Assembly: GCA_036260395.1 (NCBI GenBank)
Contig: DASZZY010000116.1
Coordinates: 1-21,996, forward strand
DNA length: 21,996 nucleotides
Direction: 5' to 3'
Source: DASZZY01 sp036260395
GTDB taxonomy: Bacteria > Actinomycetota > UBA4738 > CALAEC01
Shown: positions 14,110 through 21,572 of the stretch, piece by piece
How the letters are laid out: the number at the start of each line of letters is the position of its first letter
Position numbering within the stretch: the stretch's first letter is position 1
Notes under the pieces: generated by a model
What the model was told of the DNA's origin: nothing
The model's input: only the letters and a program-made list of their open reading frames with translations
Database searches by the model: none
Program-made: the position numbers and the translations under genes

Positions 14110-14871
14110 GTGGGGGAGCGGCGCCCCGGCGCCGGCCGGCGACCCGCGGAGCCGATCGGCCAGGGCGGCACGGCGCACACCGACACCGCCCCGCTGGATG
14201 TCCGTCCCGTGGAGCGGACGGAACCCGAGGTCCGCCCGCGCGTGCGCAAGGCGCCCCGGAGGGGGAAGCACGAGCCCCGAGGGCCGCTGGCGTTCCTCCG
14301 GGAGCTGCCGGGGCTGATCCTGATCGCGTTCGGGCTGGCCCTGCTCATCAAGACGTTCCTGATCCAGGCGTTCTTCATCCCGTCGCGCTCCATGCTCCCC
14401 ACGCTCCAGGTCGGCGACCGGGTCATCGTCAACAAGTTCGTGTACGACTTCGGCGAGCCGCAGCGGGGCGACGTCATCGTGTTCGAGAACCCGGCCCTCC
14501 CGGAGCCGGACCGCAACCCGCTCGAGGCGGCGTGGCACTGGCTGATCGAGGGGCTCGGCTTCACCTCCGATCCGAACAAGGACTTCATCAAGCGCGTGAT
14601 CGGCGTCCCGGGCGACGTCGTGGAGATCAAGAACGGCATCGTGTTCGTCAATGGCGAACGGCAGCGGGAGCCCTACGTCGCCGCCCAGAAGGACCGCTCG
14701 GACATGCCGCCGACGAAGGTCCGGGCCGAGAAGGTGTTCGTGATGGGCGACAACCGGCCCAACTCCCAGGACTCCCGGAACATCGGCCAGATCCCGTACG
14801 ACAACATCGTGGGCAAGGCGTTCGTGCTCCTGTGGCCGCCCTCGAGGATCGAGTGGCTGTCCGACGTCTGA
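14110..14871 (+). CDS. lepB: Signal peptidase I
   Basis: This membrane serine protease removes signal peptides from Sec and Tat substrates on the outer face of the membrane. The 253-residue protein begins with about 63 residues of hydrophilic, presumably cytoplasmic sequence. One membrane segment follows (about 66-90). The catalytic domain has nucleophile S94 in PSRSMLPTL (91-99), the general-base K161 in DFIKRVIGVPGD (158-169) and the box E motif GDNRPNSQDSR (213-223). The start is the GTG one base after the rplS stop. An ATG in frame upstream of the membrane segment was not found, so the long N-terminus is accepted. rnhB overlaps its 3' end. Confidence 0.96.
   Translation: MGERRPGAGRRPAEPIGQGGTAHTDTAPLDVRPVERTEPEVRPRVRKAPRRGKHEPRGPLAFLRELPGLILIAFGLALLIKTFLIQAFFIPSRSMLPTLQVGDRVIVNKFVYDFGEPQRGDVIVFENPALPEPDRNPLEAAWHWLIEGLGFTSDPNKDFIKRVIGVPGDVVEIKNGIVFVNGERQREPYVAAQKDRSDMPPTKVRAEKVFVMGDNRPNSQDSRNIGQIPYDNIVGKAFVLLWPPSRIEWLSDV
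14844..14848 (+). promoter_or_regulatory. Ribosome-binding site that decides the rnhB start
   Basis: GAGGA lies four bases before the GTG at 14853, inside the end of lepB. It supports that GTG as the rnhB start. The only later alternatives near the family N-terminus are non-standard codons such as CTG at 14868. Confidence 0.45.
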
Positions 14872-15554
14872 AGCCGATCGACCACTACGAGCGCCAGCTG
14901 CGCGAGCGGGGCTTCCGGCTGCTGGCCGGCGTCGACGAGGCCGGGCGCGGCGCGCTGGCGGGCCCCCTGGTGGCCGCGGCGGTGATCCTGCCCGAAGGGT
15001 TCGACCCCCAGGGGATCGAGGACTCCAAGCTCCTCACGCGGAAGCAGCGGGAGGAGGCCTACCGGCGCGTGGTGGACGCCGCGGTGGCCTTCGCCGTGTG
15101 CCGGGCCACGCCGGGGCGGATCGACCGGCACGGCCTGCACCGGACGAACGTCGGTCTGCTGCGGAAGGCGCTGCGGACCCTGCAGGTGCCGCCGGAGTTC
15201 GTCCTCTGCGACGGGTTCCCGCTGAAGCGGCTGGGGTACCCGTGCCTCTCGGTGCGGAAGGGTGACGTCGTCACGATGTCGGTGGCCGCCGCCTCCGTGC
15301 TGGCCAAGGTGACCAGGGACCGGATCATGGACCGGTACCACCGCCGCTTCCCGCACTACGGGTTCGACACCAACCGCGGGTACGGGACGTCGGGGCACTG
15401 GGACGCGCTGTGGCGGTTCGGGCCCAGCCCGATCCACCGCCGGTCGTTCAACCACGTCCTCGACCCGCTGTCGCCGCAGGAGTACGAGGCCCTGTACGGT
15501 CCTCGGGGGCGCCGCCCGCGGCGCGCCGCGTCCGTCACCGAGGAGGGGTCGTGA
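14853..15554 (+). CDS. rnhB: Ribonuclease HII
   Basis: RNase HII cuts RNA in RNA-DNA hybrids and initiates removal of single ribonucleotides misincorporated in DNA. From the GTG at 14853 it is 233 residues. The catalytic acids are D28 and E29 in GVDEAGRGALAGPLV, D120 in VLCDGFP, and D138 in RKGDVVTMSVAAASVLAKV. The C-terminal RNase HII block GYGTSGHWDALWRFGPSPIH (176-195) is intact. The gene overlaps lepB by 19 bases, and its TGA overlaps the GTG of the DUF2469 gene, so the three are tightly coupled. Confidence 0.95.
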   Translation: MAVRRLKPIDHYERQLRERGFRLLAGVDEAGRGALAGPLVAAAVILPEGFDPQGIEDSKLLTRKQREEAYRRVVDAAVAFAVCRATPGRIDRHGLHRTNVGLLRKALRTLQVPPEFVLCDGFPLKRLGYPCLSVRKGDVVTMSVAAASVLAKVTRDRIMDRYHRRFPHYGFDTNRGYGTSGHWDALWRFGPSPIHRRSFNHVLDPLSPQEYEALYGPRGRRPRRAASVTEEGS

Positions 15555-15868
15555 GCTCCGAGGAGCTCGAGAAGTACGAGGTCGAGATGGAGCTCCGCCT
15601 GTACCGGGAGTACCGCGATGTGCTCCCGATGTTCTCCTACGTCGTCGAGACCGAGCGCCGCTTCTACCTGGCCAACGAGGTGCAGGTCACCCGCGGCGAG
15701 GACCGGTGGGTGGAGGTGGTCCTCGGCGACGCCTGGGTCTGGGACATGCACCGGCCGGCCCGGTTCGTCTCGCGGGTCCGGATCGTGACCCGGCACGACG
15801 TCAACATCGAGGAGCTCTCGAAGGGCGAGGCCCCGATGGGGGAGGGGCCGACGGCACCGACCGCCTGA
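15551..15868 (+). CDS. DUF2469 family protein
   Basis: This is a 105-residue protein of a family that, to my knowledge, is confined to Actinomycetota and found next to rnhB (Rv2901c in Mycobacterium tuberculosis). Its function is unknown. The conserved blocks are easy to see: SSEELEKYEVEMELRLYREY at the N-terminus, FSYVVETERRFYLAN (28-42), and GDAWVWDMHRPARFV (59-73), ending in DVNIEEL. No signal peptide or membrane segment is present. The GTG start overlaps the rnhB stop and is preceded by a GAGGAGGGG ribosome-binding site. The gene is a good phylum marker. Confidence 0.92.
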   Translation: MSSEELEKYEVEMELRLYREYRDVLPMFSYVVETERRFYLANEVQVTRGEDRWVEVVLGDAWVWDMHRPARFVSRVRIVTRHDVNIEELSKGEAPMGEGPTAPTA

Positions 15869-15878
15869 TCGCAGAGGC

Positions 15879-16259
15879 GTGTCGGCGGCGCGCCTCATGC
15901 TGTCGCGCGTGGCACGCGATCGCGTCTGGCACGACGGCGAGCGGGCGGCCTGGGAGGTGTACCGGCGACGCGGGTTCCGGCTCGTGGCCCGGAACTGGCG
16001 GTCGCCGCTCGGGGAGCTCGATCTGGTCGTCGAGCGCGACGGGCTGGTGGCGTTCTGCGAGGTGAAGGCCCGCTCGTCGTCGCGGCTGGGGGGCGGCCAC
16101 GAGGCCGTGACGGCCTCGAAGCAGCGGAAGGTCCGGGCCCTGGCCGAGGCGTTCATCGCGGCCCGCGGCGGCCCCGAGCGATACCGGTTCGACGTGGCCA
16201 GCGTGCGGGTCCGGCCCGACGGACGGGCCGACGTCCACCTGTTCGAGGACGCCTTCTAG
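15879..16259 (+). CDS. yraN: YraN/UPF0102 family nuclease-like protein
   Basis: This is a 126-residue UPF0102 protein with a small endonuclease-like fold. Likely metal and catalytic residues are E46 and D48 (GELDLV) and E61-x-K63 (CEVKARSS), matching a PD-(D/E)xK core. A lysine-rich helix (SKQRKVRALAEAF) and a FDVASV strand follow. Family members sit beside comM and dprA in many bacteria, suggesting a link to DNA processing, but the substrate is unproven. The start is taken as the GTG at 15879; an in-frame ATG at 15897 would shorten it by six residues. It ends the trmD operon, as comM has its own -10. Confidence 0.9.
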   Translation: MSAARLMLSRVARDRVWHDGERAAWEVYRRRGFRLVARNWRSPLGELDLVVERDGLVAFCEVKARSSSRLGGGHEAVTASKQRKVRALAEAFIAARGGPERYRFDVASVRVRPDGRADVHLFEDAF

Positions 16260-16300
16260 CGCTGTACCCCGAGCAGCGGACCTGGGATGTCAGTGGGGGC

Positions 16301-16309
16301 CGCTAGCCT
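16301..16309 (+). promoter_or_regulatory. -10 element for comM (leaderless)
   Basis: CGCTAGCCT ends six bases before the comM GTG and shares the CTAGCCT core with the trmD element. The TG of the extended motif is CG here. No Shine-Dalgarno sequence is seen. Confidence 0.5.
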
Positions 16310-16315
16310 CCGGCC

Positions 16316-17854
16316 GTGTACGCGCGGGCCCACGCCGTGGCCGTGGTCGGCGTCCGGGGCTTCGTGGTGTCGGTCGAGGCCCACGTCGGCCGGGGGCTCC
16401 CGGCGCTGCTGCTGACCGGGCTCCCCGGCGCCGCCGTCCAGGACGCCAGGGAACGGGTTCGCCCGGCCGTGGAGAACTCCGGGCTCGAGTGGCCGCTGCG
16501 GCGGGTAACGGTCAACCTGAGCCCCGCCGACCTCCGCAAGGACGGTCCCGGCTTCGACCTGCCGATCGCCGCGGCGGTCCTGGGGGCCACGGGACAGCTC
16601 CGGCAGGGGCGCCTGGAGGGGTACGCGCTGGCCGGCGAGCTCTCGCTCCGCGGCGCGCTGATGCCGACCCCGGGCATCCTGTCGGTGGCGGCCGCCGCCG
16701 CCCGGGCCCGGCTGCGCGGCGTCGTGGTCCCGGAGGCCAACGCCGCCGAGGCCGCGCTGGTGGACGGGCTGGAGGTCGTGGGGGCCCCGTCGCTGGCCCG
16801 CGTGGCGGAGTTCGCCCGCGGGGCGTGGACACCCCAGGCCCCGTCGCCGTCCGCGGACCCCGCCCCCGACGTCGGGAGCGCCGACCTGGCCGACGTGCGG
16901 GGCCAGGCCGAGGCCCGGCGGGCCCTGGAGATCGCCGCGGCCGGCGGCCACAACCTCCTGCTGGTGGGCCCGCCGGGGTCGGGGAAGACCATGCTGGCGC
17001 GGCGCCTGCCGACGATCCTTCCGGCGATGTCGCGCGACGAGGCCCTCGACGTGACGGCCCTGCACTCGGTGGCGGGGCTGCTCCCGCCCGGCGAGGGACT
17101 GGTGCGGGCGCGGCCGTTCCGCGCGCCCCATCACTCGATCTCCGCCGCCGGGCTGCTCGGCGGCGGCTCTGGCGGGATCCGTCCCGGGGAGATCTCCCTG
17201 GCCCACCACGGCGTCCTCTTCCTGGACGAGGTCAACGAGTTCCGCCGCGACGTGCTCGAGGGCCTCCGCCAGCCCTTGGAGGACGGTCGGGTCGTCGTGG
17301 TCCGGGCCTCGGGGGCCGTGGACTTCCCGGCCCGGTTCGCGCTGGTGGCGGCGGCGAACCCGTGTCCGTGCGGCTTCGACGGCGACACGCGCCGCCGGTG
17401 CCGGTGCCTCCCGCACCGCCTCGAGGCGTACCGCCAGCGGCTCTCGGGGCCCCTCCTCGACCGCGTCGACATCCGGCTCCGCGTCCCCCGGCTGTCGCGC
17501 TCGGAGCTGCTGGGGTCGGAGGCCGGCGAGGGGTCGGCCGCCGTCCGGGAACGGGTGGAGGCTGCGCGGGAGCGCCAGCGGAGGCGGTTCGGCCCCCGGC
17601 CGGTGCGGTGCAACGCGGAGATGTCCGGCGCGGCGGCCCGCCGGGCCGCGCTCCTAACGCCAGGCGCCGAGGCGGTGCTCTCTCGCGCGGTGGACCGGTA
17701 CGCGCTGACCGGTCGCGGGTTCGACCGGGCGCTGAAAGTCGCCCGCACCGTGGCCGACCTGGACGCGTCCGACCGCATCGCCGAGCATCACCTCCTCGAG
17801 GCGCTGCGGTTCCGCGGCGACGACGAGCGGGCCGAGGACGCCGGTGTGGCATGA
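16316..17854 (+). CDS. comM: YifB/ComM family AAA+ ATPase (magnesium-chelatase-like)
   Basis: ComM is a hexameric helicase that promotes branch migration when incoming DNA recombines into the chromosome; it is often misannotated as a magnesium chelatase subunit. The 512-residue protein has the N-terminal ChlI-like domain (VVSVEAHVGRGLPALLLTGL, then RVTVNLSPADLRKDGPGFDL). The AAA+ core carries Walker A GPPGSGKT (218-225) and Walker B FLDEVNEF (from 302). It has the family-specific cysteine block NPCPCG (348-353), followed by RRRCRC. The C-terminal helical domain ends near residue 505. The GTG at 16316 gives the standard N-terminus. Its stop overlaps dprA (ATGA), so the two are coupled. Confidence 0.95.
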   Translation: MYARAHAVAVVGVRGFVVSVEAHVGRGLPALLLTGLPGAAVQDARERVRPAVENSGLEWPLRRVTVNLSPADLRKDGPGFDLPIAAAVLGATGQLRQGRLEGYALAGELSLRGALMPTPGILSVAAAAARARLRGVVVPEANAAEAALVDGLEVVGAPSLARVAEFARGAWTPQAPSPSADPAPDVGSADLADVRGQAEARRALEIAAAGGHNLLLVGPPGSGKTMLARRLPTILPAMSRDEALDVTALHSVAGLLPPGEGLVRARPFRAPHHSISAAGLLGGGSGGIRPGEISLAHHGVLFLDEVNEFRRDVLEGLRQPLEDGRVVVVRASGAVDFPARFALVAAANPCPCGFDGDTRRRCRCLPHRLEAYRQRLSGPLLDRVDIRLRVPRLSRSELLGSEAGEGSAAVRERVEAARERQRRRFGPRPVRCNAEMSGAAARRAALLTPGAEAVLSRAVDRYALTGRGFDRALKVARTVADLDASDRIAEHHLLEALRFRGDDERAEDAGVA

Positions 17855-19074
17855 CCCGAGGCGCGGACGTGCCGGCTGATGCCCCCGCCGCGCCGGCGGC
17901 CGAGGTCGCCGCTCCGATCCGGCGCCCGGGGGCCTGGCCGCCGGCGTTCGTCGCTAGCCAGGCGGATCGCGACGCGCTCGTGGTCCTGGCGCACCTCGAG
18001 GGGATGCCGCCGGCCGAGCTCCACTCGCTGGCCTGGCGGGAGGGCGCCGCGTCGGCGTGCCTCGCCGCGGTGACCCGCGGCGCGTCGGCCACGCCCGGCG
18101 ACCGGCGGATCGCGGCGGCCGTCGATCCGGGAGCGGTCCGTTCGGCGCTCGCGAGGATCGGCGCCAGGGTGGTCACGCCCGCGGACCCGGAGTACCCCGA
18201 GCGGCTCCTCCACCTGCCGGATCCCCCGGCCTGCCTGTTCGTGCGTGGACGACGCCTGGCCGTCGGCGGAGAGAGCGGCCCCGCGGTGGGCATCGTCGGA
18301 GCGCGCGCCAGCTCCGCGTACGGGCGGGAGGTCGCGGCGGAGATCGCCGCGGGCGTCGCCTCCGCCGGCGTCGCCGTCGTGAGCGGGGCCGCCAGGGGTA
18401 TCGACGGCTGCGCTCACCGGGGCGCCCTCCGTGCCGGGGGGCCGACCGTGGCCGTGCTGGGATCGGGGATCGACGTGGCCTACCCGCGGGCGAACCGTCG
18501 GCTGATCGAGGAGATCGCCGCGGCGGGCACCGTCATCTCGGAGTACCCGCCGGGGATGCCGCCGCACCAGCGGCGGTTCCCGGCCCGCAACCGGATCGTG
18601 GCGGCGCTGGCCCGGGCCGTCCTCGTGGTCGAGGGCGCCCCGAAGAGCGGCTCGCTCATCACGGTCGAGTTCGCGACGGACCTCGGCCGGGACGTCATGG
18701 CGGTCCCCGGGCCGGTGACCAGCCCGCTCTCGATCGTGCCCCACGAGCTGATCCGGGACGGCGCCGCGCTGATCCGTTCCGCGGACGATGTCCTGGCCGT
18801 GCTCGGCCTCCCGCCGGAGCCCGGGCGGCGAGCGCTCGGATCCGGCCCGCCGGCCGCGGACGCCTCCCCGGACGAGCGGCGCCTCCTCGAGGCGATCGCC
18901 GGCGGCCCGACGACCGCGGACGCCGCGGCGCGGACCGCCGGGCTGGACCCCGCGCGGACGCTGGCGGCGCTCGTGTCGCTCGAGCTGAGTGGGGCCATCC
19001 GGGCCGTCGGGGGCCGCTACGAACGCGCCGGCCGCGGCCATGGTCCCGTGCCGGACGCCCCCGAGGGCGGCTGA
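17851..19074 (+). CDS. dprA: DNA-processing protein DprA
   Basis: DprA binds incoming single-stranded DNA, protects it and loads RecA during transformation. The 407-residue protein has a 30-residue Ala/Pro-rich N-terminus, a SAM-like helical region, then the Rossmann-type DprA core. The core includes VGIVGARASSAYG, SGAARGIDGCAHRGAL (178-193), VLGSGIDVAYPRANRRL, RNRIVAALA (246-254) and SGSLITVEFATDLGRDVMAV. A C-terminal winged-helix domain covers about 345-395 (from SPDERRLLEAIAGG). It overlaps comM by four bases. Competence cannot be concluded from these two genes alone, because both are widespread in bacteria not known to take up DNA. Confidence 0.95.
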   Translation: MTRGADVPADAPAAPAAEVAAPIRRPGAWPPAFVASQADRDALVVLAHLEGMPPAELHSLAWREGAASACLAAVTRGASATPGDRRIAAAVDPGAVRSALARIGARVVTPADPEYPERLLHLPDPPACLFVRGRRLAVGGESGPAVGIVGARASSAYGREVAAEIAAGVASAGVAVVSGAARGIDGCAHRGALRAGGPTVAVLGSGIDVAYPRANRRLIEEIAAAGTVISEYPPGMPPHQRRFPARNRIVAALARAVLVVEGAPKSGSLITVEFATDLGRDVMAVPGPVTSPLSIVPHELIRDGAALIRSADDVLAVLGLPPEPGRRALGSGPPAADASPDERRLLEAIAGGPTTADAAARTAGLDPARTLAALVSLELSGAIRAVGGRYERAGRGHGPVPDAPEGG

Positions 19075-19091
19075 GCGGCGCCCGCCGCCGC
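19075..19091 (+). terminator. Possible hairpin terminator after dprA
   Basis: GCGGCG directly after the dprA stop pairs with CGCCGC at 19086-19091 across a five-base loop. The stem is only six pairs and no T-run follows. Its place between dprA and the xerC promoter is suitable, but GC-rich DNA makes short stems common. Confidence 0.25.
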
Positions 19092-19124
19092 GGCTGCTTC
19101 GATCATCCGCCACGGCAGGGGCCG

Positions 19125-19130
19125 TATGCT
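19125..19130 (+). promoter_or_regulatory. -10 element for xerC
   Basis: TATGCT matches four of six bases of TATAAT and fits TANNNT. Transcription would start near 19137 and give a leader of about 25 bases with a G-rich ribosome-binding site (GGGGGGAA, 19151-19158) before the GTG at 19162. The alternative xerC ATG at 19126 lies inside this element, which argues against it. Confidence 0.45.
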
Positions 19131-19161
19131 ACGGGGGCAGCCTTCGAGACGGGGGGAACAG

Positions 19162-20079
19162 GTGGACCAGCAGGTCGGCCCCGAGGACCGCCTCCGGATC
19201 GAGGCGTTCCTCGACCACCTCGCGCTCGAGCGACGGCTGTCGCCCCACACCGTCGCCTCGTACCGGACCGACCTGCTGGGGCTGTCGACGTTCCTGGGCC
19301 GGGGCGGGGAGGACCTGGCCACTGCCACGTATCCCCAGCTCCGCCGGTGGCTGGCCCACCTGGTGACCAGGGGGTACGCGCGCTCGACGATCGCCCGGAA
19401 GACCGCCGCGGTGAGGTCGCTGTACCGGTTCCTCCAGCGGCGGCGGCTGGTGGGGGGCAACCCCGCGGCGCTCCTCAGCGCCCCTAAGGTCCCGCGGCTG
19501 CTCCCGGCCGTCCTGAAGCCGGCGGAGGCGGTCGCGCTCCTGGAGGCTCCCCCCGCCGAGGACCCGTACGGGGCGCGGGACCGCGCCATCCTCGAGCTCC
19601 TGTACGCCACCGGGCTCCGGGTCGCCGAGCTCTGCGCGATGGACCCCGACGACCTCGATCTCGACCGCCAGCGGGCCCGGGTCCGCGGCAAGGGCGGCGC
19701 CGAGCGGGAGGTCCCGTTCGGCGACGCCGCGGTCGAGGCCGTCCTGGACTACCTGTCGCTGGCTCGCCCGGAGCTGGCTGGCCGTGCGCGGGGGCCCGAG
19801 CGGCGGGCGCTGTTCCTGAACCGCCGGGGGAAGCGCATGACCCCTCGTGACGTTCGCGCCGTCGTGGAAAAATACCGGGGTCTGGTACTGGCGGGCCGGC
19901 GGGCGAGTCCCCACACGCTTCGGCATTCGTTCGCCACCCACCTGATGGAAGGAGGCGCGGACATCCGGGCCGTCCAGGAGCTCCTCGGCCACGCCAGCCT
20001 GGCCAACACCCAGCGGTACACCCACGTGTCCCGCCGGCGGCTGTTCGACGCCTACCGCGGGAGCCACCCCCGAGCCTGA
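19162..20079 (+). CDS. xerC: Tyrosine recombinase XerC
   Basis: XerC acts with XerD at the dif site to resolve chromosome dimers. From the GTG at 19162 the protein is 305 residues, the usual size. The N-terminal SAM-like core-binding domain covers about 8-105 and the catalytic domain about 115-300. All six active-site residues are visible: R153 (TGLRVAEL), K177 (RGKGGAER), H251 and R254 (HTLRHSFATH), H277 (LLGHASL) and nucleophile Y286 (TQRYTHVS). The start was chosen over the ATG at 19126 because that ATG lies in the -10 element and a G-rich ribosome-binding site precedes 19162. Its place after dprA fits xerC rather than an integrase. It overlaps the sigma-factor start by one base (TGATG). 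Confidence 0.93.
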   Translation: MDQQVGPEDRLRIEAFLDHLALERRLSPHTVASYRTDLLGLSTFLGRGGEDLATATYPQLRRWLAHLVTRGYARSTIARKTAAVRSLYRFLQRRRLVGGNPAALLSAPKVPRLLPAVLKPAEAVALLEAPPAEDPYGARDRAILELLYATGLRVAELCAMDPDDLDLDRQRARVRGKGGAEREVPFGDAAVEAVLDYLSLARPELAGRARGPERRALFLNRRGKRMTPRDVRAVVEKYRGLVLAGRRASPHTLRHSFATHLMEGGADIRAVQELLGHASLANTQRYTHVSRRRLFDAYRGSHPRA

Positions 20080-20882
20080 TGGACACCGCCCGGGCCACCC
20101 AACGCGACGAGCCGCTCTCCCCGGAGGCCCGCGAGCTGGCGCGGCTGTGGGAGGAGTTCCGTTCGGGATCCCCGGCGGCCCGTGAGCGGCTGATCCTGCA
20201 CTACGCCCCGCTCGTCAAGTACGTGGCCAGCCGGCTGGGCGCCGGTCTTCCCCAGACCGTCGAGCAGGCGGATCTCGTCTCCAACGGCATGTTCGGGCTG
20301 ATGGAGGCCCTGGACCGATTCGACCCCGCCCGGCAGGTGAAGTTCGAGACGTACGCGATCCCCCGGATCCGGGGCGCGATCCTCGACGAGCTGCGGGCCA
20401 TGGACTGGGTGCCGCGGTCGATCCGGTTCAAGGCGCGCGAGCTCGAGAAGGCCACCACGGACCTCGAGGGCCGGCTCAAGCGGCCTCCGACCGACGAGGA
20501 GATCGCCGCGCACCTGGGCGTGGGGCTGGACGAGCTACACCAGGTCCTGACCGAGATCTCCTTCGCATCCGTCATGGCGCTCGACGAGGTCAGCACCAGC
20601 GACGACGAGGGGGACCCTCGCTCGCTCCTCGACACGCTGGCCGCTGCGGGCGCCGATCCCACCGAGGGTCTCGAGGGGCGCGAGATGCGGGTCATGCTCG
20701 CCGACGCGATCGGCGGGCTCTCCGAGCGCGAGAAGTTCGTCGTGACGCTGTACTACTTCGAGGGCCTCACGCTGTCGGAGATCGGCGAGATCCTCGGGGT
20801 CACCGAGTCGCGGGTCTGCCAGATCCACACCAAGGCCGTCGGCGGCCTCCGCCGCTCGCTCCAGGACGACGACGAGCCGTAG
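20079..20882 (+). CDS. whiG: WhiG/FliA-type RNA polymerase sigma factor
   Basis: This is a 267-residue sigma-70 family group 3 factor. Region 2 runs from LILHYAPLVKYVASRLGAGL through EQADLVSNGMFGLMEALDRF to VKFETYAIPRIRGAILDELR. A WVPRSIRFKARELE segment (region 3) follows, then region 4 with SEREKFVVTLYYFEGLTLSE and the GVTESRVCQIHTKAV recognition helix. WhiG controls early sporulation in Streptomyces; its homologue FliA controls flagellar genes in motile bacteria. Sequence alone does not separate the two here. The position (dprA-xerC-whiG-M23 protein) matches the Streptomyces whiG locus as I recall it. It is probably translationally coupled to xerC. Partner anti-sigma genes are not in the window. 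Confidence 0.93.
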   Translation: MDTARATQRDEPLSPEARELARLWEEFRSGSPAARERLILHYAPLVKYVASRLGAGLPQTVEQADLVSNGMFGLMEALDRFDPARQVKFETYAIPRIRGAILDELRAMDWVPRSIRFKARELEKATTDLEGRLKRPPTDEEIAAHLGVGLDELHQVLTEISFASVMALDEVSTSDDEGDPRSLLDTLAAAGADPTEGLEGREMRVMLADAIGGLSEREKFVVTLYYFEGLTLSEIGEILGVTESRVCQIHTKAVGGLRRSLQDDDEP

Positions 20883-20885
20883 GCC

Positions 20886-20918
20886 GCACCCGCCCGCGGG
20901 CGTGTCGGTGGCGGGTGC
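20886..20918 (+). terminator. Nine-base-pair hairpin after whiG, abutting the next promoter
   Basis: GCACCCGCC at 20886-20894 pairs perfectly with GGCGGGTGC at 20910-20918 across a 15-base loop. It begins four bases after the whiG stop, so it is a likely terminator, though it lacks a T-run. The loop side holds the palindrome CGCCCGCGGGCG (20891-20902), which could form a competing structure. The right arm ends in the TGC of the extended -10 at 20916-20924. Confidence 0.5.
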
Positions 20919-20924
20919 TAGCGT
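20916..20924 (+). promoter_or_regulatory. Extended -10 element for the M23 protein gene
   Basis: TGCTAGCGT is an extended TGN plus TANNNT hexamer ending nine bases before the GTG at 20934. No ribosome-binding site intervenes. It overlaps the end of the whiG hairpin. Confidence 0.5.
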
Positions 20925-20933
20925 CCGTGCGTC

Positions 20934-21539
20934 GTGGCCCCGCCTTTGATCCGCGCCGGTGCGGTGGCCGCCGCGGCGTCGCTCCTCCCCCTGGCCGGTC
21001 CGGCGGTCCTCGCCGACCGCACGCCGTCCTCGCCGGCGGCCCGGAGCCCCGAGGCGAGCGGGGCGGCCCCGACCGCGGCCGCCGCCACGACGGCGGCCGA
21101 GCCGCCCGGGCCGGCGTACGGCACCTACGCGTGGCCGGTCGAGGGCCCGGTGATCCGGACGTTCGACCCGCCCGAGACGCCGTACGGCTCGGGGCACCGG
21201 GGCATCGACATCGCGGCTCCCGTGGGGACGCCGGTCCGCGCCGCCCAGGGCGGGACGGTGGCCTTCGCCGGCCCGGTGGCCGGCGGCCTGTTCGTGTCGA
21301 TCGACCATCCGGACGGCGTGCGGACGACGTACTCCTGGCTCGGCGAGCTGTCCGCCCGCCGCGGGGACGCCGTCGCGAAGGGCGAGGTGGTCGGGGCCTC
21401 CGGCGGCGGGCACCCGGGCGTGGATCCCCCGCATCTCCACTTCGGGGCCCGCATCGGCGAGGTCTACATCGATCCGATGCTCCTGCTCGAACGGGGCAGC
21501 CTCGTGGGGCTCGTCCACCTGGCGCCGCTGGAGGGGTGA
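20934..21539 (+). CDS. Exported M23-family peptidase (LytM/peptidoglycan hydrolase type)
   Basis: The product is 201 residues. Residues 1-27 form a signal peptide (hydrophobic run AGAVAAAASLLPLAGPAVLA). An Ala/Pro/Ser-rich linker (28-62) precedes an M23 domain from YAWPVEGPVIRTF to the end. The zinc ligands expected of the family are present: H88 and D92 in GHRGIDIAAP, and the HLH motif (H167 and H169) in PPHLHFG. It could cut peptidoglycan crosslinks or regulate another hydrolase. The start is the GTG at 20934, which preserves the signal peptide. An M23 gene at this place, between the whiG region and rpsB, is conserved in Streptomyces and Mycobacterium (Rv2891) as I recall. Confidence 0.92.
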   Translation: MAPPLIRAGAVAAAASLLPLAGPAVLADRTPSSPAARSPEASGAAPTAAAATTAAEPPGPAYGTYAWPVEGPVIRTFDPPETPYGSGHRGIDIAAPVGTPVRAAQGGTVAFAGPVAGGLFVSIDHPDGVRTTYSWLGELSARRGDAVAKGEVVGASGGGHPGVDPPHLHFGARIGEVYIDPMLLLERGSLVGLVHLAPLEG

Positions 21540-21546
21540 TCCGTGC

Positions 21547-21564
21547 CCCGCGACCCTCCGCGGG
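21547..21564 (+). terminator. Short GC hairpin between the M23 and beta-propeller genes
   Basis: CCCGCG at 21547-21552 pairs with CGCGGG at 21559-21564 across a six-base loop, followed shortly by a TTT at 21572-21574. It lies eight bases after the M23 stop and just before a new -10 element. The stem is short, so this is a weak terminator call. Confidence 0.3.
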
Positions 21565-21572
21565 CCGCCGCT

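Noticed and set aside
16316..17854. Annotation as a magnesium chelatase subunit
   Set aside because: The protein has the ComM-specific N-terminal domain and NPCPCG cysteine block, and it lies next to dprA, which fits ComM rather than chlorophyll or cobalamin metal insertion.
17956..17961. GCTAGC inside dprA as another promoter
   Set aside because: It lies within coding sequence, is followed by CAGGCG rather than giving a TANNNT hexamer, and has no start codon of a separate gene after it.
19126..19161. ATG at 19126 as the start of xerC
   Set aside because: The ATG lies within the TATGCT -10 element. The GTG at 19162 has a G-rich ribosome-binding site and gives the usual protein length.
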